Assembly (NCBI RefSeq): GCF_026015985.1
Contig: NZ_CP110389.1
Location: 3,256,001 to 3,320,000 of the forward strand
Direction: 5' to 3'
Origin: Rhodopseudomonas sp. P2A-2r
GTDB lineage: Bacteria; Pseudomonadota; Alphaproteobacteria; Rhizobiales; Xanthobacteraceae
DNA length: 64,000 nucleotides
Under the pieces are notes generated by a model that did no database searches, was not told the DNA's origin, and saw only the letters and a list, made by a program, of their open reading frames with translations. The position numbers and the translations under genes are program-made. Shown here in pieces: positions 8,904 through 16,619 of the stretch. Numbering within the stretch: position 1 is the stretch's first letter; every line of letters begins with the position of its first letter.

Positions 8904-8952
8904 AATTGCGACCAGCCGCCTACTTTCTGATGAGCCTGAATAATAGCGTCCC

Positions 8953-10015
8953 TCATTTGTCCTTGCCAGAAGCGGCGGTCTTATCTCGGTGCCGTTCAAG
9001 CTTTTCGTAGGCGTGCCTCGCCAGTGTACCGTTCCGCGCCAAATACGAATCAAGCATCTTCTGCGCCTTGTCGACGGTCCACGTCATCGCTTCGGCGATC
9101 TCTGGCGCGGTGGCGCCGGCCTCGGCTAGCATCGTCGCGGCGGTCCCGCGGTTGTCGTGGAAATTGAGGTCTGCGGCGCCAACTTTATCTGCGTCCTCGC
9201 GCCACCATTCGTTGAAATAGCGCTTGCTGAAGGCTTTGCCGGTGGTGGTGAGCATCACCAGCGCGCCAACGCGGGGTAGGCTGTCGAGGTGAGCGCAGAT
9301 CTCGCGGGTGGCTGGAATCCAGACGAGTTTGCTGGTCTTGCTTGATCGAGATCTGGATCTGCTCGCCGTTGTATCGGGTCCACGGGAATTTGCGAATGTC
9401 GCTGGCGCGCATGCCGGTGTTTCGCACCAGGTACATTGCCGTCACCATGGGCGCGCGCGCGGTCCTGATGAATTCCTGCTGCATCGGGTCGGTCCAAGTC
9501 TTGTCGGACCTGTCGCTCTTGTAGAGCCGTTTAAACGTATCCAGCGGGTTGAATTTGATGACGCCCTGTTCTTTGCAATAGGACAGGACGCGCGCAAGCG
9601 CCGCCATCAGATTATCGGCCGATCGGCGGGATGTCTTCGCGAGCTCGTCTTGCCACGCGAGCGCGTCGCGGCGGAACGCCTGCGCGTCGTCTGCATCATC
9701 GAAGGTCGACGCCGGGCAGGTTCCCCAGCGCTTTTCGATCCGCCGCAATTTCCAGACGTATTCGCGTCGTGATGTCTCGCTGAGGCCGTCGAAATAGCTG
9801 GAACCGTCGAACTTGCGAATCAGGGTGGCAAGCGTTGCCTCGCCCCGGGTCTTCATCGACTTTTCGGCGGCGGCGTAGGTCTGCGCAAGGTTCTGCTCGT
9901 CCAACGGCAGGCCGGTGGCGCGGTGGTAGAGGTGGATCTTGATAGAGCCGTCCGCCTGGCGCTTCTTGACGCGGTGGATGCCCTTAAGTTTGAGCGGCTT
10001 TTGCCTGACTCTCAT
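8953..10015 (-). CDS. int: Phage tyrosine integrase, frameshifted in this sequence
   Basis: From the start at 10015 the N-terminal SAM-like domain and the first catalytic Arg (NTGMRASDI) are read normally. Near 9340 one base too many shifts the frame; the other frame continues with KTSKLVWIPATREI (beta-hairpin Lys), HDNR (HxxR box) and MLDSYLARNG (Tyr nucleophile), ending at 8953. Total length is 3n+1, about 354 codons, normal for the family. It would recombine attP with the tRNA-Pro site. The shift lies between catalytic boxes, so the protein as written would be inactive; a sequence error is likely. It overlaps the excisionase start by 32 bases. Confidence 0.85.
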
Positions 10016-10268
10016 TTTCAGCTTTCCACCGGCCGTAGGGCGTCAGGGTTTCGGATGCTGTCACAAGGCCGGACGCGCGATCAAGGGCGGCGTCTATGGC
10101 CTTGCGGTCCCAGCGGTTTGTTCCGGGGATCGCCGGCGGAACGATTCCCTTGCGGCGCCAGGTGTCGAAAGCGGACATGCTCTCGCATCCGCAATAGTCG
10201 GCGGCCTGTTGTTTGCTCAAGCCGCGGCCGGTCATCGCAGCGGGCTCGTTTATATCCTCGGCCCTCAT
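9984..10268 (-). CDS. Excisionase-like winged-helix protein
   Basis: This encodes 94 residues. GRGLSKQQAADYCGCESMSA followed by WRRKGIVPPAIPGTNRWDRK is an AlpA/Xis-type helix-turn-helix: it picks a site, turns, then has a basic wing. It lies directly before and overlaps the integrase gene, as phage excisionases do. Its own start overlaps the stop of the HNH gene (ATGA). The role as recombination directionality factor is inferred from fold and place. Confidence 0.65.
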   Translation of the reverse strand: MRAEDINEPAAMTGRGLSKQQAADYCGCESMSAFDTWRRKGIVPPAIPGTNRWDRKAIDAALDRASGLVTASETLTPYGRWKAENESQAKAAQT

Positions 10269-10678
10269 TGTTCGCTCTTCCTCTGCAGTGGTCGGGATGC
10301 GGAATTCTGCGGGCCGGCGCGGCGGAAGCCGGCGGACTGGATTTTCTGGCGTGCTGGTTTGAGGCCAAAGGCGCTTTTCAGCGCGCGGTCGGCCTTCTGC
10401 ATGCGCGGGTTGTCTTCCTTGAACGTCTTCTTTTTCGAGCAGGAAGAGCGGCACCACACGCCGCAATTCTCAAGCGTTGGCTCGCCGCCAAGGCCATCGG
10501 GCACAAGGTGCTCATATTCGATGTTGCCGGACTTAAGCTCTATCCCGCAGCTCTCGCACTGAGGGACGCCGGGGATATTCTCGACACCTTCCACGGGGCA
10601 GTCGCGGCAAGCGCGCGCAAAGGCGGCCTTGCGCACCTTCTGCGGAAACTCGGTGCGTTTCTCGCCGCGCATGCTCAT
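10265..10678 (-). CDS. HNH endonuclease family protein
   Basis: This encodes 137 residues. CESCGIELKSG and NIEYEHLVPDGLGGEPTLEN, followed by CGVWCRSSCSKKK, form the HNH core with its zinc cysteines and the central EH pair. N-terminal cysteines (ARACRDCP) are extra. It sits in the recombination operon and shares ATGA overlaps with both neighbours. Its target is unknown; such small HNH proteins in recombination modules may process junctions or nicks. Confidence 0.65.
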   Translation of the reverse strand: MSMRGEKRTEFPQKVRKAAFARACRDCPVEGVENIPGVPQCESCGIELKSGNIEYEHLVPDGLGGEPTLENCGVWCRSSCSKKKTFKEDNPRMQKADRALKSAFGLKPARQKIQSAGFRRAGPQNSASRPLQRKSEQ

Positions 10679-11148
10679 GCCGGCACGCTCGCATCGTCGG
10701 CCGGAGCCGTGCTGGGCGATGCCAGATAGCCGCGGTTCGGTGCGGACGCGATCAGCGAGCGCAAGGCGGGATCGCTCCAAATGATGCCGTTTTCGGCTCC
10801 CCAAGCGAACATGAATTCGATCAGATCCGTCATTTCCTCTTTGGAGAGGTCCGACGACGATTGCCCCCACGGGATGAGCGTGTCGTTGTTCAGCGAAGGG
10901 ATCATCTGAACCTCAAGCCCGCACCCGTGCATCATCAGGATTTTCCAGAGGTCGGGCGTGTAGCGCCGGCCGCAGTGCTCTTTCTGTAGGGCAACGTCGG
11001 TGAGCATGCTCCACATCCGCGCGTTCTGCGGCAGGGTGCGCTTGGTCTTCTTGAATTCGACGCGCGTACCCCTCGGCAGATCGCGGCACCACCTGGCGGC
11101 GCGCGCGCGGTCATCCGGCGTGTCGAGCGTGATTAGGGCTCGGCTCAT
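10675..11148 (-). CDS. NinB-family recombination protein
   Basis: This encodes 157 residues. The segment TRVEFKKTKRTLPQNARMWS followed by MLTDVALQKEHCGRRYTPDL is the NinB signature (KxxRTxxQNxxMW). In lambda, NinB/Orf binds single-stranded DNA and supports the Red system. This fits the neighbouring exonuclease and annealing-protein genes. ATGA overlaps link it to both neighbours. Confidence 0.8.
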   Translation of the reverse strand: MSRALITLDTPDDRARAARWCRDLPRGTRVEFKKTKRTLPQNARMWSMLTDVALQKEHCGRRYTPDLWKILMMHGCGLEVQMIPSLNNDTLIPWGQSSSDLSKEEMTDLIEFMFAWGAENGIIWSDPALRSLIASAPNRGYLASPSTAPADDASVPA

Positions 11149-11468
11149 GGGCTGGGAAACCCTTCCGGGTTGTGGCATTTCTCGCATTCGCGAAAATGCG
11201 GATCGCCGCGGCCGGTGCCGTAGCACTCCCATCCGCCGCCATCGCAGGCTTCGCAAACTATGCGAGCCGGCGGCTCCCTGCTGATCGTCACGGGCACGAT
11301 GCGCCAGCCGGTGCGGTTGGTCTGCTTGCACTCCCGATTTAGATTGAGGGTGTCGCGGGTCAGGTCATCCGACGCCACGGTGGCAAGCGTGCCCTCGTAT
11401 TGGTGCGGCTGCGCGAAGCCGTATTCCGGATGCCAGATGGCGAAGCCCTGCGCGGAAAGCGCCATCAT
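11145..11468 (-). CDS. Small zinc-finger phage protein
   Basis: This encodes 107 residues. The C-terminal half has two CxxC pairs (CEACDGGGWECYGTGRGD then CEKC), resembling one DnaJ-type zinc-finger repeat. The N-terminal part has no recognised motif. It is coupled to the exonuclease gene by a four-base overlap. Function unknown. Confidence 0.55.
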   Translation of the reverse strand: MMALSAQGFAIWHPEYGFAQPHQYEGTLATVASDDLTRDTLNLNRECKQTNRTGWRIVPVTISREPPARIVCEACDGGGWECYGTGRGDPHFRECEKCHNPEGFPSP

Positions 11469-12088
11469 GCCGCCACCCGCTCGCCGGTGCGGCGGATCTG
11501 AGCCACCACGTCGTCAAGCTCGGCGTTGAAGGTATCGACGGCCGTTGCAAGCTTCTGAATGTAAAGCTCGTCCCGGTGCATCCGCTTCACGAAAAGCGGC
11601 ATCTTCGGCCAATAAATCGCGATGTCCCACCATTCGCGTTTTGACACCCAAAGCGTGCCTTGGATCTGCGCCTTATGCTCGGGCGGAACCTCGCCCTTCA
11701 GCAGCACGTCAATGAGCAGATGCGGCAGCTTGGTTTTGATCTCGGCGCCGCCGTCGTCGCCAATGAGCGAGTCGGGTGAGGCGCCGGCGCGGCCGTTCCT
11801 GATGAAGCCGACGCGGTCGAGCTGATAGCCGGTCTGGAAGGCGTAGAGGTCGCGCGCTTGGTCCTCCATCGCGTGGCCGCGCTCGGTGTGCTCGTTGGAA
11901 AAGCTCTCCATCGGCTCGCCGGTGATGATCTCACCGGCCAGCTTGAGCATGTAGGTCCGCCGGCCGACACTCGGGCTCCCGGCAGTCTTGCCGCTCGCCA
12001 AGATGGTGGCGAACTGCGAGGCGGTGGCGATGCCGGCGCGGGCCTGAAGCCACTCCGGGGAGTTCTGTTCGCAATTGATGATCTGCAT
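11465..12088 (-). CDS. YqaJ-like viral recombinase (lambda exonuclease family)
   Basis: This encodes 207 residues from the ATG at 12088, chosen because the protein then begins MQIINCEQNSPEWLQARAGI, the standard YqaJ N-terminus. Catalytic acidic residues fall in SPDSLIGDDGGAEIKTKLP (D...ExK), and the helix HKAQIQGTLWVSKREWWD is conserved. The enzyme degrades 5' ends of double-stranded DNA to leave 3' tails for the annealing protein encoded two genes upstream. Confidence 0.85.
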   Translation of the reverse strand: MQIINCEQNSPEWLQARAGIATASQFATILASGKTAGSPSVGRRTYMLKLAGEIITGEPMESFSNEHTERGHAMEDQARDLYAFQTGYQLDRVGFIRNGRAGASPDSLIGDDGGAEIKTKLPHLLIDVLLKGEVPPEHKAQIQGTLWVSKREWWDIAIYWPKMPLFVKRMHRDELYIQKLATAVDTFNAELDDVVAQIRRTGERVAA

Positions 12089-12098
12089 TTTCCGGTCC

Positions 12099-13124
12099 TC
12101 AGTAGGTAATTGAAACGTGGGGGATGCGGCCGGCGGCAATGGCGCGGGCGATGACGTCAGCCAGACCGACCGGCAAGCCATCAACCTCAAGCGATGCCAA
12201 GGCGGCCCGCACCTCGCCGATGATCTTGTTGCGGTGGCGCGTGTTCGCCTCACGCTTCGCCTTTTCGGCCTGCTCCTGCTCCTGTGCCCGCGCGATCTTG
12301 TGGTTATGCTCTTCAAGGGCGCGTGCGATACCTTCCGCCTGGTCGCGGGCGGCTTGCTCTGCGCGGGCGATGTCGCGGGCCTTCTCCTGCTCGGCGCGCT
12401 GGGCGGTCTCCGCAGCATCTTTCTCGGCTTGCCGGCGGGACGTCTCGGCCGCTGCTGCCGCATTCGACGCTGCGATGTCGGCTGCCTCGCGGTCAGCCTT
12501 CATCTGGCGCAGCTCGGCCAGCTCGGCGGCGTCGGCCTCAGCCTTCACCGCGACATTGAGCATTGCGCGGAGCTGGGGCAGTGTTTCGCGGGCAGCATCG
12601 TCGGCGCGCTCGTTGAATTCCTGCCAATCGCGAACGTAGGTCGCTTCAACGTCCGCGATCCTGGCGCGGATCACATCAGACTCAATGACCGTCCCGATAA
12701 AGCGCGGTGCCGTGACGATGAAAACAAGCGCCTGCTCGTGATCGTCCACGCGGCGCTTTTCGAGTTCCTCCCATGCTGTGAGCGGGCTGCGGACTTCATC
12801 GCGCAGGGCGTCGAGGCGGTCGCGGATCACGCGGCGCTCGGCGTCGATAGCTCCTGACTGCTTCTTAATGTCGGCGACCAGCTCCTTGCCCATATCGTCA
12901 AGGGCGGTCTTGGAGCGCGCCACCTTGTAGGCAAGGGAGCTGATGGCCTTGCGGCCGGCGTCGGTGGTCATGTCGCGCGGCGTCGCGCGAACTTCGGCCT
13001 CAAGCCCCGAAATGATGCTTTCGACGCCGCCGGGCGCGAAGACGATGGCCGGCGTCAAAACATCGACCGGCCTGGTAATGGTTTCCGGCGACAAAATGCG
13101 ATCGATTGAAACAAGCGCGTTCAT
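12099..13124 (-). CDS. Coiled-coil protein of the recombination operon
   Basis: This encodes 341 residues. Residues about 55-130 are helical (KVARSKTALDDMGKELVADI), and residues about 190-300 form a long Ala/Glu/Lys/Arg-rich coiled coil (AEQEKARDIARAEQAARDQA). It sits between the ERF annealing protein and the exonuclease genes, where similar coiled-coil proteins are found in many proteobacterial phages. No enzyme motif is seen. It may bridge or load the recombination proteins. Confidence 0.65.
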   Translation of the reverse strand: MNALVSIDRILSPETITRPVDVLTPAIVFAPGGVESIISGLEAEVRATPRDMTTDAGRKAISSLAYKVARSKTALDDMGKELVADIKKQSGAIDAERRVIRDRLDALRDEVRSPLTAWEELEKRRVDDHEQALVFIVTAPRFIGTVIESDVIRARIADVEATYVRDWQEFNERADDAARETLPQLRAMLNVAVKAEADAAELAELRQMKADREAADIAASNAAAAAETSRRQAEKDAAETAQRAEQEKARDIARAEQAARDQAEGIARALEEHNHKIARAQEQEQAEKAKREANTRHRNKIIGEVRAALASLEVDGLPVGLADVIARAIAAGRIPHVSITY

Positions 13125-13125
13125 G

Positions 13126-13785
13126 TTAAGCGGCCTTCTTTTTGAAATTGCCTATTGCGGCGATGCAGGAATCGAACTTCTCGACGGGGATTTTCCCGAT
13201 GTGGTCGACGCCGGCCCATTGCAGGAAGGCGACGCCGCTAACGACGCGGGAATTCAGCTCGGCAACGATCTGGCGGGCCTGCTCATTGCTGATGCAGCCC
13301 GGCGCTGGCGTGTAGGGCTGGGCGCCGGCGGACGGCCGCACGCCAGCGGCGTTGCCGTCGTCGTCTTGGCTCCGGTCGATGACGATATTGAAGATCATGC
13401 GCAGCAGCGCGCGGATGCCGATCGACACGGCCGACACGGCGGCGTGCGTCTTAGTCATCACGTCGATTCCTTCGATGCCCTTTCCATCGCAGGGGATATC
13501 GACGTGAAACTGCTTTTCGTGGCCTTCGACATGGGAGACGTCGCAGATCACGCGGACGTGGTTCGTCGGTGCGCCGTCGCCGGTGTTGAAGCAAAGGGCA
13601 AAGCCGTTCGCCGTGTAGATCGGGCGCAAGACGCGGTCGAGCGCCTGGTGCGAGGCATAGGTGCTTTGCGTGAGCGGGTTGTTGGCGTCGGCGCAGATCG
13701 GCGCGGTTTCAAGCTGCGCCTTGGTCATCGCCGCGGCGAACGCAAGTTTGGCCTGCCATTGGGCCTGATCGGTCTTGGCGCTCAT
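13126..13785 (-). CDS. ERF family single-strand annealing protein
   Basis: This encodes 219 residues. ASHQALDRVLRPIYTANGFA followed by LCFNTGDG and HVRVICDVSHVEGHEKQFHV, then VMTKTHAAVSAVSIGIRALL, match the ERF core. The P22 Erf protein anneals single strands and circularises phage DNA. A variable linker (residues 140-160) joins a C-terminal helical part. With the YqaJ exonuclease and NinB it forms a complete RecA-independent recombination set. Confidence 0.85.
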   Translation of the reverse strand: MSAKTDQAQWQAKLAFAAAMTKAQLETAPICADANNPLTQSTYASHQALDRVLRPIYTANGFALCFNTGDGAPTNHVRVICDVSHVEGHEKQFHVDIPCDGKGIEGIDVMTKTHAAVSAVSIGIRALLRMIFNIVIDRSQDDDGNAAGVRPSAGAQPYTPAPGCISNEQARQIVAELNSRVVSGVAFLQWAGVDHIGKIPVEKFDSCIAAIGNFKKKAA

Positions 13786-13994
13786 TGTGTGGGTGCTTTC
13801 TCGGTGGTGGCGATGGCGGTTTCGATGAGGTCGAGCGCGCCGCGCAGCTTGTCGCGGGCGGTGGTGAGGATGGCCGGCGCGTCGGCGTCGGCGGGCGCCA
13901 TGGTGAGATTGAAGGCGAGGCCGTCCGCGTCATGCTGCAGCCAGTCGGCATAGAGCGCGATGCGGCTGGCGCGGTGGGCGGCGGCGGTGCTCAC
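13782..13994 (-). CDS. Hypothetical phage protein
   Basis: This encodes 70 residues from a GTG that overlaps the preceding stop (GTGA). It is helical (SRIALYADWLQHDADG and ILTTARDKLRGALDLIETAI). No family is recognised. It is coupled to the ERF gene by overlap. Confidence 0.5.
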   Translation of the reverse strand: MSTAAAHRASRIALYADWLQHDADGLAFNLTMAPADADAPAILTTARDKLRGALDLIETAIATTEKAPTQ

Positions 13995-14173
13995 GATCCG
14001 AATGCCTTCGTGAGAAGCTGACCCACAGCCTCGCTGCCGTCCGTGTCGCAACCATCGCCGCGGCAGGCCTTGCACTCGCCCATATCGGTCTGCAACTCGG
14101 GGTCATCGTTCTGCGGGTCGTGGCGGACGGTGCGGCCTTCGACGCAGCGGATAGCGAAACGGAAATGCTTCAT
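13991..14173 (-). CDS. Small phage protein with CxxC motif
   Basis: This encodes 60 residues including GECKACRGDGCDTDG, a single CxxC-plus-C cluster that could bind zinc. It overlaps both neighbours by four bases. Function unknown. Confidence 0.5.
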   Translation of the reverse strand: MKHFRFAIRCVEGRTVRHDPQNDDPELQTDMGECKACRGDGCDTDGSEAVGQLLTKAFGS

Positions 14174-14433
14174 GATGCGATCTCATGGTTGGAGTTGCGC
14201 TGGGGACGGTCGAGGCCACGGCGGTGGGCACGGCTCATGGCCGCATATTTCCGGGTGGTCTTGAGATCGACCATGCAGCGCCGCAGCAGTTCATCGCGGG
14301 CGTCGTCGGTGAGGTTGTCGAGCAGGCAGGCGCGGCGGTCGGCCAGCATGATCCGTGCAATCTCGGCGACGCGCTCGCGGCCAAATGCGTAGTTCATCCG
14401 CTCGGCAAGGGAATTGGCTTTGTTCGGCGCCAT
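14170..14433 (-). CDS. Hypothetical helical phage protein
   Basis: This encodes 87 residues from the ATG at 14433. It is basic and helical (AERMNYAFGRERVAEIARIM, then RACLLDNLTDDARDELLRRC). It shares a four-base overlap with the downstream gene. No family is recognised. Confidence 0.5.
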   Translation of the reverse strand: MAPNKANSLAERMNYAFGRERVAEIARIMLADRRACLLDNLTDDARDELLRRCMVDLKTTRKYAAMSRAHRRGLDRPQRNSNHEIAS

Positions 14434-14438
14434 GGCGA

Positions 14439-14810
14439 TTACTCCGCTGCTTGAAGGATTGCCGGGGCGGCGGGTGCGTCGAGCGCATCCCAGCGGGCGC
14501 AAAGCTCTTCTGAAATTTCACCGGTGCGGACCAACTCTTCTACGGTGGCGTCGCACAGCTCGGCGGCAGCGGCGGTGGTGCGCTTGAATTCGGCGCGGGC
14601 CTCGTCGCGGGCGCGGTCGTAGCGAGGCGCCGACAGCCCGCGCAGATCGGTCATGGTCATCTGAAAAAGGGTGGTCTGAACGACGGTGGCGCGGGCGAAG
14701 TAGGCGCCGGCCTCGGCCTCGGCGCGCTCGAACTGCTCGCGAGCGGCCTGCTGATCATCCGTCTCGCGATCAGCGGCGTAGTGCGGGTTTGCGGCGTAGT
14801 AGCTGGTCAT
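14439..14810 (-). CDS. Hypothetical phage protein, first gene of the PL operon
   Basis: This encodes 123 residues, mainly Ala/Glu/Arg-rich helices (QQAAREQFERAEAEAGAYFA). It is the promoter-proximal gene of the leftward operon, about 25 bases after the predicted PL start. First genes of such operons often act as antitermination or host-control factors, but nothing in the sequence shows this. Confidence 0.5.
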   Translation of the reverse strand: MTSYYAANPHYAADRETDDQQAAREQFERAEAEAGAYFARATVVQTTLFQMTMTDLRGLSAPRYDRARDEARAEFKRTTAAAAELCDATVEELVRTGEISEELCARWDALDAPAAPAILQAAE

Positions 14811-14842
14811 CTGCGGCGCTCCATCGGCTGATCCGATGGGAA

Positions 14843-14871
14843 TTGATAACCTGCGTTATAATAACCGTCAA
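14843..14871 (-). promoter_or_regulatory. Leftward early promoter PL with repressor operator
   Basis: Read on the minus strand, TTGACG (14871-14866) and TATCAA (14848-14843) are 17 bases apart. The palindrome ATAAC-CTGC-GTTAT (14846-14859) lies inside the promoter, so repressor bound there would block RNA polymerase. The same palindrome form occurs between cI and cro. Confidence 0.7.
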
Positions 14872-14908
14872 TAAGAAAAGTTATCGAAATCGAGAATAAA
14901 TGCTAAAG

Positions 14909-14937
14909 CCCTCCTGCCGGCATGGTGCCGGGGAGGG
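14909..14937 (-). terminator. Hairpin ending the repressor operon
   Basis: The stem is 12 bp (CCCTCC and CCGGCA paired with TGCCGG and GGAGGG), with a two-base bulge and a TGG loop. On the minus strand it is followed by CTTTAGCATTTAT, only moderately T-rich. It would separate the cI transcript from the PL operon. About 125 bases to its right (14938-15063) show no convincing gene. Confidence 0.5.
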
Positions 14938-15063
14938 TGGTTAGATGTCTTTCAGAAGGCTGCGGGGGCTGGTCTGGCGAATGCGGGCCTTGTGGGCAGT
15001 CAGATCATCTAAACGATCTGCAGGCCGCGCCAGCCGTGTATGGTTACGAAATAGAGCCGGTCT

Positions 15064-15366
15064 TTAATGTCCGAAATAGCGCAGCATGCCAGAAGCGGTG
15101 AAAATGGCGACGACGGCTAACAGGAGCTGAATCGCCGTCGGCATCGCCTTAAGCTGGCCCTTCATTTCCGCAACGTCGGTGACCAAGCCATCGAGTTTCT
15201 TCTCGATGCGGTCGAAGCTTTTCTCTAAGGCTGCTACGCGCGGTTCCATGGGGTCAAATGTGCCCCCTCCGCCGCCAGAATTCAAGCCATCGTTTAGGCT
15301 TCTGCGCGTCGGCTGCTGCTGATAATCAGCAATATTATGTAGGGAACCCTTATCGCTTTGTGCCAT
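15064..15366 (-). CDS. Small coiled-coil protein with C-terminal membrane anchor (repressor operon)
   Basis: This encodes 100 residues. A flexible Gly-rich stretch (residues about 30-36) precedes a coiled coil (RVAALEKSFDRIEKKLDGLV) and a C-terminal transmembrane helix (IQLLLAVVAIFTASGMLRYF). The layout resembles XhlA/haemolysin-type phage membrane proteins. As the last gene of the cI operon it is probably made in the lysogen. A role in superinfection exclusion is possible but unproven. Confidence 0.6.
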   Translation of the reverse strand: MAQSDKGSLHNIADYQQQPTRRSLNDGLNSGGGGGTFDPMEPRVAALEKSFDRIEKKLDGLVTDVAEMKGQLKAMPTAIQLLLAVVAIFTASGMLRYFGH

Positions 15367-15712
15367 CGCGCACCTTCAATGCACTTTCCATAATGGCACC
15401 GTATAGGATGCGATTGCGGGTTTCTGCGTCTGTAACGGCGTTCTGGCAATTGTCTAGGCAGATATTGGCTTGTTCGAGGTTCCCATTGCTGAACAGCACA
15501 AGGGCGCCTCGCAAAGCCATTATGGACCTTGCCATGTCAGTCGTAGAAAACAAGAGTTGGTCTAGGTTGCTTTTTGACAGTGGGCCGATAATCAATTCTT
15601 CATCATAAGGAATGTCGACCCATTTGCGCAGAGAATCTTCGGGGAAACGATACCCATCAGGGAATTTCAGTGGCTCCCGATCAATTGTGACCGGCGGCTT
15701 CTCGTCTTCCAT
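15350..15712 (-). CDS. Hypothetical protein of the repressor operon
   Basis: This encodes 120 residues from the ATG at 15712. It is soluble, with a Pro-rich start (PLKFPDGYRFPEDSLRKWVD) and a helical C-terminal half (AETRNRILYGAIMESALKVR). It overlaps the next gene by 17 bases and the preceding small membrane gene ends 3 bases before it. No family is recognised. Confidence 0.55.
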   Translation of the reverse strand: MEDEKPPVTIDREPLKFPDGYRFPEDSLRKWVDIPYDEELIIGPLSKSNLDQLLFSTTDMARSIMALRGALVLFSNGNLEQANICLDNCQNAVTDAETRNRILYGAIMESALKVRDGTKR

Positions 15713-15714
15713 CT

Positions 15715-15891
15715 TTACATCCCCAACGGTCGCGGGCGGGTCAAAACCAGTCTTGCGCAAGTAAAGGCCATGGCTCCTGCAATGACGCCCCAGAACGCGC
15801 CGCCGGGATCGGGGCCGATCTTGTCCCCGATCAGGCCCCCAACAATCACGGAAAAAAGAATGCCGGTTAGCCAAATGAAAAAGTTGCGCAT
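15715..15891 (-). CDS. 58-residue two-helix membrane protein coupled to cI
   Basis: This short gene encodes two hydrophobic segments: FFIWLTGILFSVIVGGLIG (residues 4-22) and AFWGVIAGAMAFTCARLVL (32-50), ending in TRPRPLGM. Its ATG shares a base with the cI stop (TAATG), so it is translationally coupled to the repressor and should be expressed in the lysogen. The size and two helices resemble small holins or exclusion proteins. The lysogenic location favours an exclusion or membrane-modifying role; this is inference. Confidence 0.6.
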   Translation of the reverse strand: MRNFFIWLTGILFSVIVGGLIGDKIGPDPGGAFWGVIAGAMAFTCARLVLTRPRPLGM

Positions 15892-16535
15892 TACCGCCGC
15901 GTCCTTTTGCCCGTCACCCTATGCGCAGTACCCCATTCGCTTCTGGACAAAGCGAAGTCCTTTGATTTGCCTTCTGGTGGATTGTGCTGAGTGACTAACC
16001 ACTTATCGGATGTTGCGCGCCGAAGGTGCTTGATCGTTGCTCGCGCTTCGCCATCCCGTTCCGCATAGAAAATGTAAACTTCGTCGGGGACGATCGGCAG
16101 ATGCGGTTCCACGGTTGCTGTCTCGCCGCTCTTATATTCCGGCGCCATCGAGCTCCCCGTGACCAGCAGGCCGTAAGCATCCCGAACATGGACCAAGTGC
16201 GACGGTCGCGGGATGAACTCTACGGGGTCAGTGGACCGGATTAGCTCCCCTGGGCCGCCTTCAGCCGATGAATAGACCGGGAAGTCCGGGCGGCCTTCGG
16301 TAACGAACGGGCGGTCCATTTCCGACTGGACCCGCGGCGGCGACAACGAGATATCGAGGGTTGCCAAGTCGAGGTCGAGCACTTGGGCGATCTTGGGAAG
16401 AAATTTGGAATGAGAAGTCTCGCCGGCCTCAATCTTTTTGATTGCAGGCTGCGAAATGCCGACTTGATCCCCTAATTCTTTCTGAGACCAATTCCGCTTT
16501 TCGCGGGCTTCCTTAATGATTTCACCGGGTTGCAT
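15891..16535 (-). CDS. CI-like repressor with S24 self-cleavage domain
   Basis: This encodes 214 residues from the ATG at 16535; upstream in-frame starts would run through the operators. Residues 5-58 form an HTH_3 domain (NWSQKELGDQVGISQPAIKK). The C-terminal half is a LexA/CI peptidase-S24 domain with the nucleophile in TGSSMAPEYKSGE (Ser about 129) and the general-base Lys in ATIKHLRR (169). A cleavage site would lie near YSSAEGG (about 89-94). This architecture predicts SOS-dependent induction. Three ATAAC-N4-GTTAT operators stand between it and cro. Confidence 0.88.
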   Translation of the reverse strand: MQPGEIIKEAREKRNWSQKELGDQVGISQPAIKKIEAGETSHSKFLPKIAQVLDLDLATLDISLSPPRVQSEMDRPFVTEGRPDFPVYSSAEGGPGELIRSTDPVEFIPRPSHLVHVRDAYGLLVTGSSMAPEYKSGETATVEPHLPIVPDEVYIFYAERDGEARATIKHLRRATSDKWLVTQHNPPEGKSKDFALSRSEWGTAHRVTGKRTRR

Positions 16536-16547
16536 GCCGATAAGTCT

Positions 16548-16610
16548 ATAACAAGGGTTATCGGCAGTCTCCATAACAATAGTTCTTGACATGACGATAA
16601 CCTACGTTAT
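16548..16610. promoter_or_regulatory. Tripartite repressor operator between cI and cro
   Basis: Three palindromes are visible: ATAAC-AAGG-GTTAT at 16548-16561, ATAAC-AATA-GTTCT at 16573-16586 (one mismatch) and ATAAC-CTAC-GTTAT at 16597-16610. Their centres are 25 and 24 bases apart, close to lambda OR spacing. The cro-proximal site lies inside the rightward promoter. The cI-proximal one overlaps a TATAGA-type -10 on the minus strand that could be PRM. Confidence 0.75.
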
Positions 16611-16613
16611 TTT
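16586..16613 (+). promoter_or_regulatory. Rightward early promoter PR
   Basis: TTGACA at 16586-16591 and TATTTT at 16608-16613 are 16 bases apart. The expected transcription start is about 16619-16621, that is at the cro ATG (16620), so the cro message may be leaderless. Operator 16597-16610 lies between the two boxes. Confidence 0.7.
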
Positions 16614-16619
16614 CAGGTT

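Noticed and set aside
14945..15067. A 40-codon rightward frame in the gap left of the small repressor-operon genes
   Set aside because: Very basic, no ribosome-binding sequence, and it opposes the local transcription; probably non-coding.
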